NCBI RefSeq assembly: GCF_015354245.1 | Contig: NZ_JADKYZ010000008.1 | Location: 62,001 to 126,000, forward strand | From: Diaphorobacter caeni | GTDB taxonomy: Bacteria; Pseudomonadota; Gammaproteobacteria; Burkholderiales; Burkholderiaceae_C | Direction of reading: 5' to 3' | DNA length: 64,000 nucleotides | Part shown: positions 33,547 through 42,484 of the stretch, in pieces | Numbering within the stretch: the first letter of the stretch is position 1 | How the letters are laid out: each line of letters starts with the position of its first letter | The notes under the pieces: model-generated | Told to the model about the DNA's origin: nothing | Database searches by the model: none | Seen by the model: the letters and a program-made list of their open reading frames with translations, nothing else | Translations under genes and position numbers: made by a program

Positions 33547-34608
33547 TCACTGCGCCGGATCGCGATGCAGCTTGCGGATCGCGTCGATGCCCTGCAGCAC
33601 CTCGGGCGAGAGCTGCGTGCCCCAGATGTCGATGTCCTCGTCGAGCTGCGCGACGGTCGTCACGCCAAGGATCGTGCTCGCCACCTGCCACTTGGTGTAG
33701 CAGAAGGCCAGTGCCATCTGCGTGGGCGTGAGGCCGTTGTCACGCGCGAGCTGGTTGTAGAGCTTGCCCGTCTCCCACGACTCCCTGCGCCCCCAACGCT
33801 GCTTGCGCATGGACTCGAACATCGCGAGGCGCCCCTCGGCCGGAGCGCCCGCTCCGGTAGTGCCGCTCGCGTCATACTTGCCCGACAGCAACCCGTAGCC
33901 CAGCGGCGAATACGCGAGCAGCGACACGCCGAGCCGATGACAGCTCTCGTCCATCGCGTTCTCCCAGCTGCGGTTGAGCAGCGAATACGGGTTCTGCACC
34001 GACACCACGCGCGGCAGGCCGAGCTGCTCGGCATGCTTCACGAACTCGTGCACGCCAAAGGGCGTCTCGTTCGACAAGCCGATGTAGCGCACCTTGCCGG
34101 CGCGCACCAACTGGTCGAGCGCCTTCAGCTGCTCGAGAATCGGCGTTTCGCTCGCGTCCTTCTTCGGGTCGAAATACATCAGCCCAAACGCCGGCACATG
34201 GCGCTCGGGCCAGTGGATCTGATAGAGGTCGATCACGTCGGTCTTCAGCCGCTTCAAGCTGCCTTCGCACGACGCGATGATGTCGGCCGCCGTCATCCCC
34301 GCGCCTTCGCGGATCCAGGGCGTGGCGCGCGATGGCCCGGCCACCTTGCTTGCCAGCACCACGCGGTTGCGCACGCCCGGGTTGGCCTCGAACCAGTTGC
34401 CGATGATGGTCTCGGTCGCGCCCGCGGTTTCCCGGCGGGTCGGCACGGCATACATCTCGGCCGTATCGACAAAATTCACGCCGCGATCGAGCGCACGGTC
34501 GAGGATCACGTGCGAAGTCTGCTGCGAGACCTGCTCACCAAACGTCATCGTGCCCAGACAGATGGGCGTGACCTTCAAATCGCTTTGACCAAGGGAAATC
34601 AGATTCAT
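33547..34608 (-). CDS. tas: Tas-like aldo/keto reductase
   Basis: A 353-residue NADPH-dependent oxidoreductase with an aldo/keto reductase barrel. The opening MNLISLGQSDLKVTPICLGT and TMTFGEQ are typical, the catalytic Asp/Tyr pair is in NFVDTAEMYAVPTRR, and IDLYQIHWPERHVPAFGLMY is followed by SIASTILG-like ASTILGVTTVAQLDEDI near the C-terminus. It matches the E. coli Tas type. The physiological substrate is unknown. It is separated from ybaK by 21 bases on the same strand. Confidence 0.9.
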   Translation of the reverse strand: MNLISLGQSDLKVTPICLGTMTFGEQVSQQTSHVILDRALDRGVNFVDTAEMYAVPTRRETAGATETIIGNWFEANPGVRNRVVLASKVAGPSRATPWIREGAGMTAADIIASCEGSLKRLKTDVIDLYQIHWPERHVPAFGLMYFDPKKDASETPILEQLKALDQLVRAGKVRYIGLSNETPFGVHEFVKHAEQLGLPRVVSVQNPYSLLNRSWENAMDESCHRLGVSLLAYSPLGYGLLSGKYDASGTTGAGAPAEGRLAMFESMRKQRWGRRESWETGKLYNQLARDNGLTPTQMALAFCYTKWQVASTILGVTTVAQLDEDIDIWGTQLSPEVLQGIDAIRKLHRDPAQ

Positions 34609-34721
34609 GGAGTTTCATTCAACGACGGACTTGCAGCGGAAATCATAGACAACATCTCGCCGGCGCGTGGCACGCCGCGCGGAGTCCGACGAAACTTTGG
34701 TGACACCCGCAGCAGCGTCGC

Positions 34722-35669
34722 ATGTCGATAATGCGCGGCATGTATACCGAACAACGCCCCGCGAGCCCGCTCTTCGTACCCGTGCGCAACATGCGCTACC
34801 ACGTGCGCGTCTGGGGCGACCCCGCAGCAAGGGCCGCCAAGGCGCTGCCACCGCTTGTGATGGTGCATGGCTGGATGGACGTGGGCGCGTCCTACCAGTT
34901 CGTGGTCGATGCGTTCAGCGACGCGTTCGCCAGCGGCCGCCTGATCATCGCCCCCGACTGGCGCGGCTTCGGACACTCCATGCCGGGCCATGCGCAGGAC
35001 CACTATGTGTTCGCCGACTACCTCGCCGATCTCGACCAGTTGATCGACCACTTCTCGCCCGATGCGCCGGTCGACCTCGTCGGTCACAGCATGGGCGGCA
35101 ATGTGAGCATGATGTATTCCGGCGCACGCCCCGCGCGCATTCGCCGCCTGGTCAATCTGGAAGGCTTCGGTCTCGCGGCCTCGCGACCTGCGCAGGCCCC
35201 CGCGCGCTACGCGAAATGGATGGACGAGCTGCGCCAGTATGAACGCGGCGATATGGCGCTCAAGCCCTATGACAGCCGCGACGGCGTGGCCCTGCGCCTC
35301 ATGAAGACCAACCCGCGCATCTCCGCCGACAAGGCGCAGTGGCTCGCGCAGCACTGGGCCGCGCCGGACGAAGACGGCAAGTGGCACATCCTCGGCGCGG
35401 CGTCACACAAGATCATCACGCCGATGCTGTTTCGCGCCGACGAGATGCTGGCCTTGTACGAGGCCATCGCCGCACCCGTGCTGTCGATCGAGGCCGAGGA
35501 GAACCACATCGAGAAATGGTCCGGCGGAGCCTACTCGCTGACCGAGTTCCACCAGCGGCTCGCCCATGTGCGCGACGCCCGTTCAGCCAAGGTGAGCGAT
35601 GCGGGCCACATGCTGCACCACGATCAGCCTGAAGCCGTCGCACGCCTGATCGAAACGTTCCTGACCTGA
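34722..35669 (+). CDS. Alpha/beta hydrolase
   Basis: About 315 residues with an alpha/beta hydrolase fold: oxyanion segment VMVHGWMDVGASYQF, APDWRGFGHSM, nucleophile elbow LVGHSMGGNVS (Ser), and catalytic His in VSDAGHMLHHDQPEAV. An acid residue likely lies near SIEAEENHIEKW. Three ATGs (34722, 34731, 34740) are possible starts; no strong ribosome site separates them. It is divergent from the aldo/keto reductase, with a 113-base region between. Substrate unknown. Confidence 0.88.
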   Translation: MSIMRGMYTEQRPASPLFVPVRNMRYHVRVWGDPAARAAKALPPLVMVHGWMDVGASYQFVVDAFSDAFASGRLIIAPDWRGFGHSMPGHAQDHYVFADYLADLDQLIDHFSPDAPVDLVGHSMGGNVSMMYSGARPARIRRLVNLEGFGLAASRPAQAPARYAKWMDELRQYERGDMALKPYDSRDGVALRLMKTNPRISADKAQWLAQHWAAPDEDGKWHILGAASHKIITPMLFRADEMLALYEAIAAPVLSIEAEENHIEKWSGGAYSLTEFHQRLAHVRDARSAKVSDAGHMLHHDQPEAVARLIETFLT

Positions 35670-35680
35670 GCGGCCTCTCG

Positions 35681-37654
35681 TCAGGCGACCGCGTCCGTCG
35701 GCTGCAGGGGCAGCACCAGCATCAGCACCGTCTCGCCCTGGCGGGAAGTCAGGCAGAAGTCCGCCCCCATGCGCTGGGCGCGGGCCTCCATGCTGCGCAC
35801 GCCCACGCTGAGCCCGGCGCGCTGAACCGCCGCCACGTCGAATCCCGCGCCATCGTCCTCGATCTTCAACGTGAGACGCTCGTCATCGCTCACATCGACG
35901 GTCACCCGCACCCGGTGGGCGCGACTGTGCTTGATGATGTTGGACAGCGCCTCCTCCACCACGCGGGTGAGCGCCAGACACTGCAGCGCGCTCGGCTTGC
36001 CCTTCCATTGCTGGGGCACCAGCCACTGCGAATCAATGCCCAGATCGTCGAGGATGTTCGTGAACCGGTAGCGCAGCGGCGCCATCCACTCCACCGGTGT
36101 CTGGGGCACGGTAGCGCCGGCGCTCGAGCCGTAGTCGATCACCTGCCGCAGGTCGTCGCGCAGCACCTTGAAGAGCGACATCACCCGCTCGTTGGGCAAG
36201 GGCTGACTCGCCTGCTCGACGATGGCCATCGAGCGCACCAGGCTCGCGCCCAGCCCGTCGTGCAGATCGTGCGCGATCTCCAGGCGCTCCTGCGTCTTGG
36301 CATGCGTGAGGCGCTGCACATGCTCGCGCTCAAGCGCCTGTGACAGATCATGCCGCGCATCATTCACTTTGATCGTGAGTTCGTCGTTGAAGAGCGCGAT
36401 CCGGCGCATCTGCGAGCCCAGCTGACTGCCCAGCAGCAGCGCCATGAAAACCGTGGCAATCGGCCCTGAGAGTGCGGACAGACTCTCTCCGCCGCGCCAG
36501 GTACCCATCACGACGAATATGTCGTGGAACGCCACCACGATGAACACCAGCCAGCATGCCGCCAGCAGCAGATGCCGCGGTTCACGCGTGCGCCACGCAT
36601 GCCATTGGAACTGGATGCAGACCAGCAGGAACACCCCCACCGACGTGAACCAGCCCCCCTCGTTGACGCCGCGCACCTGGTCCGCAGGCATGAAGAGAAC
36701 CAGAGCGCAGCCCACAACGACACTCGCCCAGAGCAGCTTCTGCGCGCGCGGAAAGCGCATGCCTCCGAACTCCCAGTTGAACTGGCAGAAGCATGCGACA
36801 TAGACGATGAAGAGGCAGACGTTGGTGCGCGTGACCGACAGGGCTCGTGCGAACGGCCAGCTGTCCGTGGCCAGCACCGTCCATATGTAGCCCACCCAGA
36901 TGATCGACATCAGCGCGTACCAACCATAGGCCCGCTCGCGGCGGTGCATGACGAACACCACGAGAAAGATGCAGCCGACGGCGCCCGACATCACCGACGT
37001 GATCAGGTAGGCCGTGCGCTGGCGCCAGGTGTGGTCTTCAATCTTCTCGCGGACATGGGTGGGCGAGCCGATGTACAGCTTGCCGACGCCCGTCTCCAGT
37101 TGGCTCACCCCGGTCACCCTCAGCCACAGCGTGTTCACGCCCGAATGCAGCGTGGTGCGCGGCAGCAACCACCAGCGCGGCATGTTCCAGCTCGCGGAGA
37201 GCGGCTCCACCAGCGAGACATCGGTCCACAGCAGATCGTTGTTGCTGTAGAGAGCTCCGGCCGAGCTGACCGCCGACAATCCGACCGCCACCTGCTGCAT
37301 GGAACCATCGTCGGCCTTGCACGCGCTGTGCCAGTCGATGCGATACCAGGCGGTGTGCATGCTGTCGCCCGTCACCCGCGGCCATTTGTGCGGCAGCTCC
37401 ACGGTCTGCCATCCGGTCGCGGGAGGAAAAGGTTTGGGACTCGCCTGCCGGCCATCCAGAGACCGCTCCGGCACGGGGTCGAGGGCCATCAGCACCGACA
37501 GCACCTTGGGCTCGCACAGCGCGGGCGCTGATGCCTGTGCCGGCGCATCGGCCCATGCCGACACCGGGGCCGCCATGGTCAAGATGGCCACCAGCGCCAC
37601 GAGCGCGCCAAGCAACGCCCGCCATGCGGCAACCGGGCGCCCGACTCCCGTCAC
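35681..37654 (-). CDS. Membrane sensor histidine kinase (7TMR-DISM type)
   Basis: A 657-residue NarL-family kinase. Signal/anchor at the N-terminus (ALLGALVALVAILTMAAPVS), then an extracytoplasmic Gal-binding-like domain (about residues 30-225), seven hydrophobic helices (about 230-430), a coiled coil, and a HisKA_3 domain with the phospho-acceptor in ERLEIAHDLHDGLGASL. The HATPase has ALSNIIKHSRA (N box) and IEDDGAGFD (G1). GTG start at 37654 overlaps the regulator stop (GTGA), so kinase and regulator are coupled. Its ligand is unknown. Confidence 0.9.
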   Translation of the reverse strand: MTGVGRPVAAWRALLGALVALVAILTMAAPVSAWADAPAQASAPALCEPKVLSVLMALDPVPERSLDGRQASPKPFPPATGWQTVELPHKWPRVTGDSMHTAWYRIDWHSACKADDGSMQQVAVGLSAVSSAGALYSNNDLLWTDVSLVEPLSASWNMPRWWLLPRTTLHSGVNTLWLRVTGVSQLETGVGKLYIGSPTHVREKIEDHTWRQRTAYLITSVMSGAVGCIFLVVFVMHRRERAYGWYALMSIIWVGYIWTVLATDSWPFARALSVTRTNVCLFIVYVACFCQFNWEFGGMRFPRAQKLLWASVVVGCALVLFMPADQVRGVNEGGWFTSVGVFLLVCIQFQWHAWRTREPRHLLLAACWLVFIVVAFHDIFVVMGTWRGGESLSALSGPIATVFMALLLGSQLGSQMRRIALFNDELTIKVNDARHDLSQALEREHVQRLTHAKTQERLEIAHDLHDGLGASLVRSMAIVEQASQPLPNERVMSLFKVLRDDLRQVIDYGSSAGATVPQTPVEWMAPLRYRFTNILDDLGIDSQWLVPQQWKGKPSALQCLALTRVVEEALSNIIKHSRAHRVRVTVDVSDDERLTLKIEDDGAGFDVAAVQRAGLSVGVRSMEARAQRMGADFCLTSRQGETVLMLVLPLQPTDAVA

Positions 37655-38367
37655 TCGAGCAGTCCCCGCGCCTTCGCCTGCTGAACCGCCGACACCCGCG
37701 AAGACACGGCCAGCTTGCGATAGATGCGCTTGATGTGCGTATCCACCGTGAAGCGCGAGAGCATCACCCGCTCGGCGATCTCGCGGTTGGTGAGCCCGTC
37801 GGCCACATGGCGCAGGATGAGGCATTCGCGTTCGGTGAGTTCGACCTCGCTGGTCGGCGTCTGCGGCGAATCCGGCGCGGTCACCGGCAACAGCTCAAGA
37901 ATGCGCCGCGCGATGAACGGATCGATGGGCGCGCCCCCGCGCAGCACGCTGCGGATCGAGAGCGACACCTCCAGATCGTCCCGCTCCTTGAGCACATAAC
38001 CCGTCGCCCCGGCGCGCAGCGCGCCGAGGATCGCTTCCTCCGAACTCCAGGCCGACACCACGAGAATCCCGAGCCCCGGGTCTTCGGCACGCAGCTCCAG
38101 GATCAGCGAGCGGCCATTGCCATCAGGCAGCACCAGATCGACGAGCGCGAGCGCCACCGGCTGATGGCTCAGAAACTCCCGCGCCGCCTTGAGCGAATCG
38201 ACGATGACCAGGTCATTCGGAGAGTAGCCCAGTTGCTGCAGCACCAGTTGCAGACGGCGCTGCAGCAGCGGCTCGTCCTCGACCACCAGCACCGGAACCG
38301 GCAGAGCCGCATCACTGGAGGACGCCGGAGCACCTGAGGGAGGAACTGGATTCACCATCTTGGACAT
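37651..38367 (-). CDS. NarL/LuxR-type response regulator
   Basis: A 238-residue regulator, cognate of the downstream kinase. The receiver domain has acidic pair D31/E32, phospho-acceptor D77 in ALVDLVLPDG and the Lys of YVLKERDD. The output is a LuxR helix-turn-helix (about 175-235): LTERECLILRHVADGLTNREIAERV and VDTHIKRIYRKL. It probably controls transcription in response to the kinase. A paralogue lies 100 bases upstream. Confidence 0.93.
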   Translation of the reverse strand: MSKMVNPVPPSGAPASSSDAALPVPVLVVEDEPLLQRRLQLVLQQLGYSPNDLVIVDSLKAAREFLSHQPVALALVDLVLPDGNGRSLILELRAEDPGLGILVVSAWSSEEAILGALRAGATGYVLKERDDLEVSLSIRSVLRGGAPIDPFIARRILELLPVTAPDSPQTPTSEVELTERECLILRHVADGLTNREIAERVMLSRFTVDTHIKRIYRKLAVSSRVSAVQQAKARGLLE

Positions 38368-38469
38368 ATGGAAAAGTAAGAGAAAGGCACGGTGTCGATG
38401 TTAGGTCACAAATCGACACCTGCCACGACGCCAAGGACAAACGCGGGGGTGGACCGAGCCCATCCCGGC

Positions 38470-39096
38470 TCAGGCATGCAGTTTCAGATACATCCGGCGC
38501 ACCCGCTGCTCCATCCCTTGCCGGTCAAAGGCCAGCCGCCTGCACACCTCCCGGTGGCTGCAGCCCTCCGCCGTCAGGCTCAGCAGGGCCAGATCGATCA
38601 CGTCGAGCCGGTAGGTGGTCGCGGCCGCTCCGACGCCGGATGAATCATCGCGCAGGATCTCGCGCGCCATCATCGGATCGATCATCGCCCCGCCGCGCAG
38701 CGCGCAGCTCACCACCTCCTGCACCTCGGCATCATCGCGCTCCTTGTGCAAATAGCCGCTGGCCCCGGAGCGCAATGCGCCCAGCACGGCGGCCGACGAG
38801 CGCCAGGCCGATGCCACCAGCGTGCAGATGGCGGGATGAACCCGGTGCATGTGGGCAATCAGCTTCTCGCCCTCCCCGTCGGGGAGAGCGAGATCGACGA
38901 AGGCCATCGAAAAGCTGCGGCTGTCAAGAAGCGCGTGGGCCTCGGAAATGGAAGCGGCGACTTGAATGTTCTGCGCAAGGAAACCCAGATTATGAAAAAT
39001 TCGCTGCAGCCGATGCTGCAACAGCGGTTCATCCTCGACCACGAGGACGGCGGCACCCAACGGCGTGATGACAGTGGGCAGGACCGGTTTTGACAT
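38470..39096 (-). CDS. Second, divergent response regulator paralogue
   Basis: A 208-residue paralogue of the neighbouring regulator: VLVVEDEPLLQHRLQRIF corresponds to VLVVEDEPLLQRRLQLVL of the first. The receiver is complete (D68 in AFVDLALPDG, K in YLHKERDD). The output domain still aligns with LuxR HTH (IDLALLSLTAEGCSHREVCRRLAF) but lacks the usual LTxRExEVL and VKxHxxxIxxKL signatures, ending MEQRVRRMYLKLHA. DNA binding may be altered. Probably arose by tandem duplication. Confidence 0.88.
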   Translation of the reverse strand: MSKPVLPTVITPLGAAVLVVEDEPLLQHRLQRIFHNLGFLAQNIQVAASISEAHALLDSRSFSMAFVDLALPDGEGEKLIAHMHRVHPAICTLVASAWRSSAAVLGALRSGASGYLHKERDDAEVQEVVSCALRGGAMIDPMMAREILRDDSSGVGAAATTYRLDVIDLALLSLTAEGCSHREVCRRLAFDRQGMEQRVRRMYLKLHA

Positions 39097-39344
39097 GACT
39101 TGCTACAAACGTAACCGAGAGCGGAGATGAGGGAATGCTAGGGATCATTTGTCCTCGCGCATATCCCCTAAATAGGTGAATTTGGGGGCAGTACAAACCC
39201 TAGTCCGGTGTTTGTCACCCGGCACGGAAAGCACGTCCGCGATGTCACCAATCACACGCCCAAAGAGGCTACTCCTCCATCCATGAGAAAATAATGGGTT
39301 GCTTACAAAGTACCGAAAAGGTACGAAACCCAAGGATTACGAAA

Positions 39345-40449
39345 ATGGACGCAGAACGCATCAACCTGATTGGCACCACCCTCGAAGACCTGTCCACCCG
39401 GACGCAAGAGCTTCGGAGGTATCTTTGACTACGATGCAAAGTTTGAACGCCTGCGCACGGTAAACGCATCGCTCGAAGACCCCAACGTCTGGAACGACCC
39501 CAAGAAGGCCCAGGAACTGGGCAAGGAAAAGAAGTCGCTCGACTCTGTCGTGCTGACGCTCCAGAAGCTCACGGGCGAGCTGACCGACAACCTTGAGCTC
39601 TATGAAATGAGCAAGGAAGAAGGCGACGAAGCGGGTCTGGAGACTATCGAAGGCGAAGCCGCCAAGCTGCAGCCGCTGATCGAGGAACTCGAGTTCCGCC
39701 GCATGTTCAGCCAGGAAGCCGATCCGCTGAATTGTTTTGTCGACATCCAGGCTGGAGCCGGCGGCACCGAAGCGTGCGACTGGGCCAGCATGCTGCTGCG
39801 TCAGTACCTCAAGTACGCCGAGCGCAAGGGCTTCAAGACCACGGTGGAAGAAGAAACCCCGGGCGACGTCGCGGGCATCAAGAGCGCCACCATCAAGGTG
39901 GAAGGCGAGTACGCCTTCGGTCTGCTGCGCACCGAAACGGGCGTGCACCGCCTCGTGCGCAAGTCCCCCTTCGACTCGTCGGGCGGTCGCCACACCTCGT
40001 TCGCCTCGCTGTTCGTTTACCCCGAGATTGATGACTCCATCGAGATCAACATCAACCCGGCCGACGTGCGCACCGACACCTACCGCGCTTCCGGTGCCGG
40101 TGGTCAGCACATCAACAAGACCGACTCGGCCGTGCGTCTGACGCACATTCCGACCGGCATCGTCGTGCAATGCCAGGACGGTCGCAGCCAGCACAGCAAC
40201 CGTGACGTGGCCTGGCAGCGCCTGCGCTCGCGCCTGTACGACTACGAAATGCGCAAGCGCATGGAAGAGCAGCAGAAGCTCGAGGACACCAAGACCGACG
40301 TGGGCTGGGGCCACCAGATCCGTTCCTATGTGCTGGACAACAGCCGCATCAAGGACCTGCGCACCAACGTCGAAGTCTCGGCCACCCAGAAGGTGCTGGA
40401 CGGCGATCTCGACGTGTTCATCGAAGCCTCGCTCAAGCAAGGCGTCTGA
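39345..40449 (+). CDS. prfB: Peptide chain release factor 2, with programmed +1 frameshift
   Basis: RF2 decodes UGA and UAA. The start ATG (39345) has AAGGA eight bases upstream. The first frame encodes 27 residues ([20 protein letters not shown]...) and ends in CTT TGA C at 39423-39429, preceded by an internal Shine-Dalgarno-like GGAGG (39415-39419). A +1 shift at CTT yields DYDAKFERL and the main frame to 40449. The main frame has [13 protein letters not shown], the GGQ motif in [17 protein letters not shown] and [11 protein letters not shown]. The autoregulatory frameshift is complete. Confidence 0.97.
39411..39429 (+). promoter_or_regulatory. RF2 programmed frameshift site
   Basis: CTTCGGAGGTATCTTTGAC: an internal Shine-Dalgarno-like GGAGG six bases or less before the slippery CTT, an in-frame UGA at 39426-39428 and a following C. 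This is the classical autoregulatory site: scarce RF2 lets the ribosome shift to +1. Confidence 0.95.
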
Positions 40450-40485
40450 TCCGGGCAACTGCGCATCGCGCGCAGCCAACGCAAG

Positions 40486-40512
40486 GCCAGCCTGTCCCAG
40501 GCTGGCTTTTTT
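40486..40512 (+). terminator. Rho-independent terminator after prfB
   Basis: GCCAGCCTG (40486-40494) and CAGGCTGGC (40498-40506) form a nine-pair stem with a three-base loop, followed by six T. It lies 37 bases after the prfB stop. Confidence 0.95.
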
Positions 40513-40734
40513 CATGGCCCAGAGCCATCCGGGCATGCCCGGCATCCCGGAGCGGGCCAACGCAGCCCGGCGAGCGCGTGAGCCGAACGCCACAGCCGAA
40601 GACGGCGTCGAGATCAAGGCCCGCATGCAGAAAACCTGCACGACGTCTGGCAAGCCCCGGCATTCCCCATGGAATGCTTTCCAGTCTTTTCATGGTGGTA
40701 CAACGGCAACTTCCTCCAACGATCTCTGACCGCC

Positions 40735-42084
40735 ATGAGCCCTGCCTCCGCATCGTCCTCGCAGTGGAAAGCATCCGTCCACGCCTACGCGAAACACCTC
40801 AACGAATACATCGCGCGCGGCGACGCCAAGGGCTGGAAGGGCATGGGCGATCCCAAGGAGCCACCCCAGTTCGCCCCGCTGCTGCCCGAGATGATGAGCG
40901 CGCTGCGCGCAGCCAACGCGGAAGGCACCGACGCAGCCATCGCCGCCTTCCGCGAGCAGTGGCCACCGATGCACGAGGCGACACAGTCGCTGCTGCAGGA
41001 CAACAGCCAGGGCATATGCGCACTCGCCTGGCTTGCCAACGGCGGCCTCATGGTGCGCACCGGAGCCTGGCACGAACCCGGACGCGTGGTGATGGTCCAC
41101 GGGCTGCAGGTGACGGACATGCCGGATGCCGAGATGTTCGGCTCCAGCCCCATGCAGCGCGTGACGGCGGTTGCGGGCAACGGCGTCATCTGCCTGTTGA
41201 ACAACGACGACGGCTCCATTGCGGCGAAATTCCCCCTGCCCACGGGCGACGAAGACCTGCCGATCGGCCACCCCTCATCGAGCGACGACGCGCAAGCGGA
41301 TGGCGACGCTGCGGGTGACGAGGTCGGCAGGACCGAGATCCAGCAGCTCATTGCGTTCGATGACGCGAGCGGTGTGGTGGTGGTGCAGAGCGCCGGCATC
41401 TTTCTGGTCACCGCATCGGGCATCCGGCGCCTTCTGCCCGAGGCCCAGGAGCTGGCCGAGAACATGGAAGAGGAAGAGCCCTACCCCGTGCGCCTCGACA
41501 TGTGTCACGCGGCAGTGTCGCCGAACGGGCAGTGGATCATCTGCGGCGCGCAGGACGGCAGACACCGGGTATTCAACGCGCGCGGCGATCTGGTCGATCG
41601 CGTCGGCCCCCATGGCGAATACCCTCACCACGCCGCCTTCTTCGCGGATGGCAAACATGCGGCGATGAACGCCTGTCATTTCTACAACGGCGGCACGATC
41701 GCGGTGGACGTGAGCGCCTTCGGAGGCATCGACAGCGAGTTCTACGACGAGCACCCCGCCGTCACGCTGATCGATGGCTCCGCGCGCGTCTACGCGAGCG
41801 CGCCAGTGGGTGATGCGCTGGTCCTTGGCGACGCCAACGGCTATCTCTGGGCACGCACGCCCAAGGGCGAACTGCGCTGGAAGCAGCACGTCGGCAGCAC
41901 GATCTGCTCCATGGCCGCATCGGCGGACGGCACGCGGCTGGCGGTGGGCACCTACTCCGGCATCGTCCACATCATCGACCTGACGGATTCTCAGGCCGCG
42001 CCGGAGCAGGTCGGCAAGGACGCGCGCAAGGAACTGCGCCGCTGGCTGTTCTGGACGAACGAAGCGACCCCGCTGGCATGGTGA
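40735..42084 (+). CDS. Beta-propeller-like protein of unknown function
   Basis: A 449-residue soluble protein, start ATG at 40735-40737. The N-terminal 100 residues are helical (HAYAKHLNEYIARGDAKGWK). The rest has WD40-like repeating units (AALAWLANGGLMVRTGAW, AAVSPNGQWIICGAQDGRHR, SMAASADGTRLAVGTYSGIV) suggesting a seven-bladed propeller. No signal peptide or enzyme motif. It stands alone on the plus strand between prfB and pepN. Role unknown; protein interaction is typical for such folds. Confidence 0.7.
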   Translation: MSPASASSSQWKASVHAYAKHLNEYIARGDAKGWKGMGDPKEPPQFAPLLPEMMSALRAANAEGTDAAIAAFREQWPPMHEATQSLLQDNSQGICALAWLANGGLMVRTGAWHEPGRVVMVHGLQVTDMPDAEMFGSSPMQRVTAVAGNGVICLLNNDDGSIAAKFPLPTGDEDLPIGHPSSSDDAQADGDAAGDEVGRTEIQQLIAFDDASGVVVVQSAGIFLVTASGIRRLLPEAQELAENMEEEEPYPVRLDMCHAAVSPNGQWIICGAQDGRHRVFNARGDLVDRVGPHGEYPHHAAFFADGKHAAMNACHFYNGGTIAVDVSAFGGIDSEFYDEHPAVTLIDGSARVYASAPVGDALVLGDANGYLWARTPKGELRWKQHVGSTICSMAASADGTRLAVGTYSGIVHIIDLTDSQAAPEQVGKDARKELRRWLFWTNEATPLAW

Positions 42085-42484
42085 TCCGCAGGAAGATTCC
42101 GAATTCTCGCGGGAGTGTCGCAACGACTCCCCCGGCGTGGGAGAATGCCCTCCGTTTTCCTGACGATGCAAAGCCGGAAAGACAACGCTGGCCCGACAGC
42201 GTCCGGCAGGCCCTCTCACCGGCCCCCGGCCCTGATCGCACCCGCGTTTCTCGCCCCCAGCCGCCTGTCAAACACCCCGCTCACGGTTGTGCCCCCTTCA
42301 AAGAGGCACAATGCTGGGTGGTGCCTGCTATCCCGCAGCGTCTGAATCATTGCGTTACCGCTGGTTTTCGACACTCGGCAAATGCAAAGCACAAAGATCA
42401 ACAAATTCTGCATGCCTTGCGCAGCAGCGTTGAAAAGCCAACGCTGTGTGTGATGCATGCCCCAATTCACATGGAGTAACTCCG
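42085..42484. other. 400-base non-coding stretch before pepN
   Basis: No convincing gene. Two hairpins are visible: GGGAGT (42111-42116)/ACTCCC (42126-42131), and CAGCGTTG (42425-42432)/CAACGCTG (42439-42446), the latter 38 bases before the pepN start and without a U-run. They could be a leader element or a promoter-proximal structure; nothing more can be said. Confidence 0.5.
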
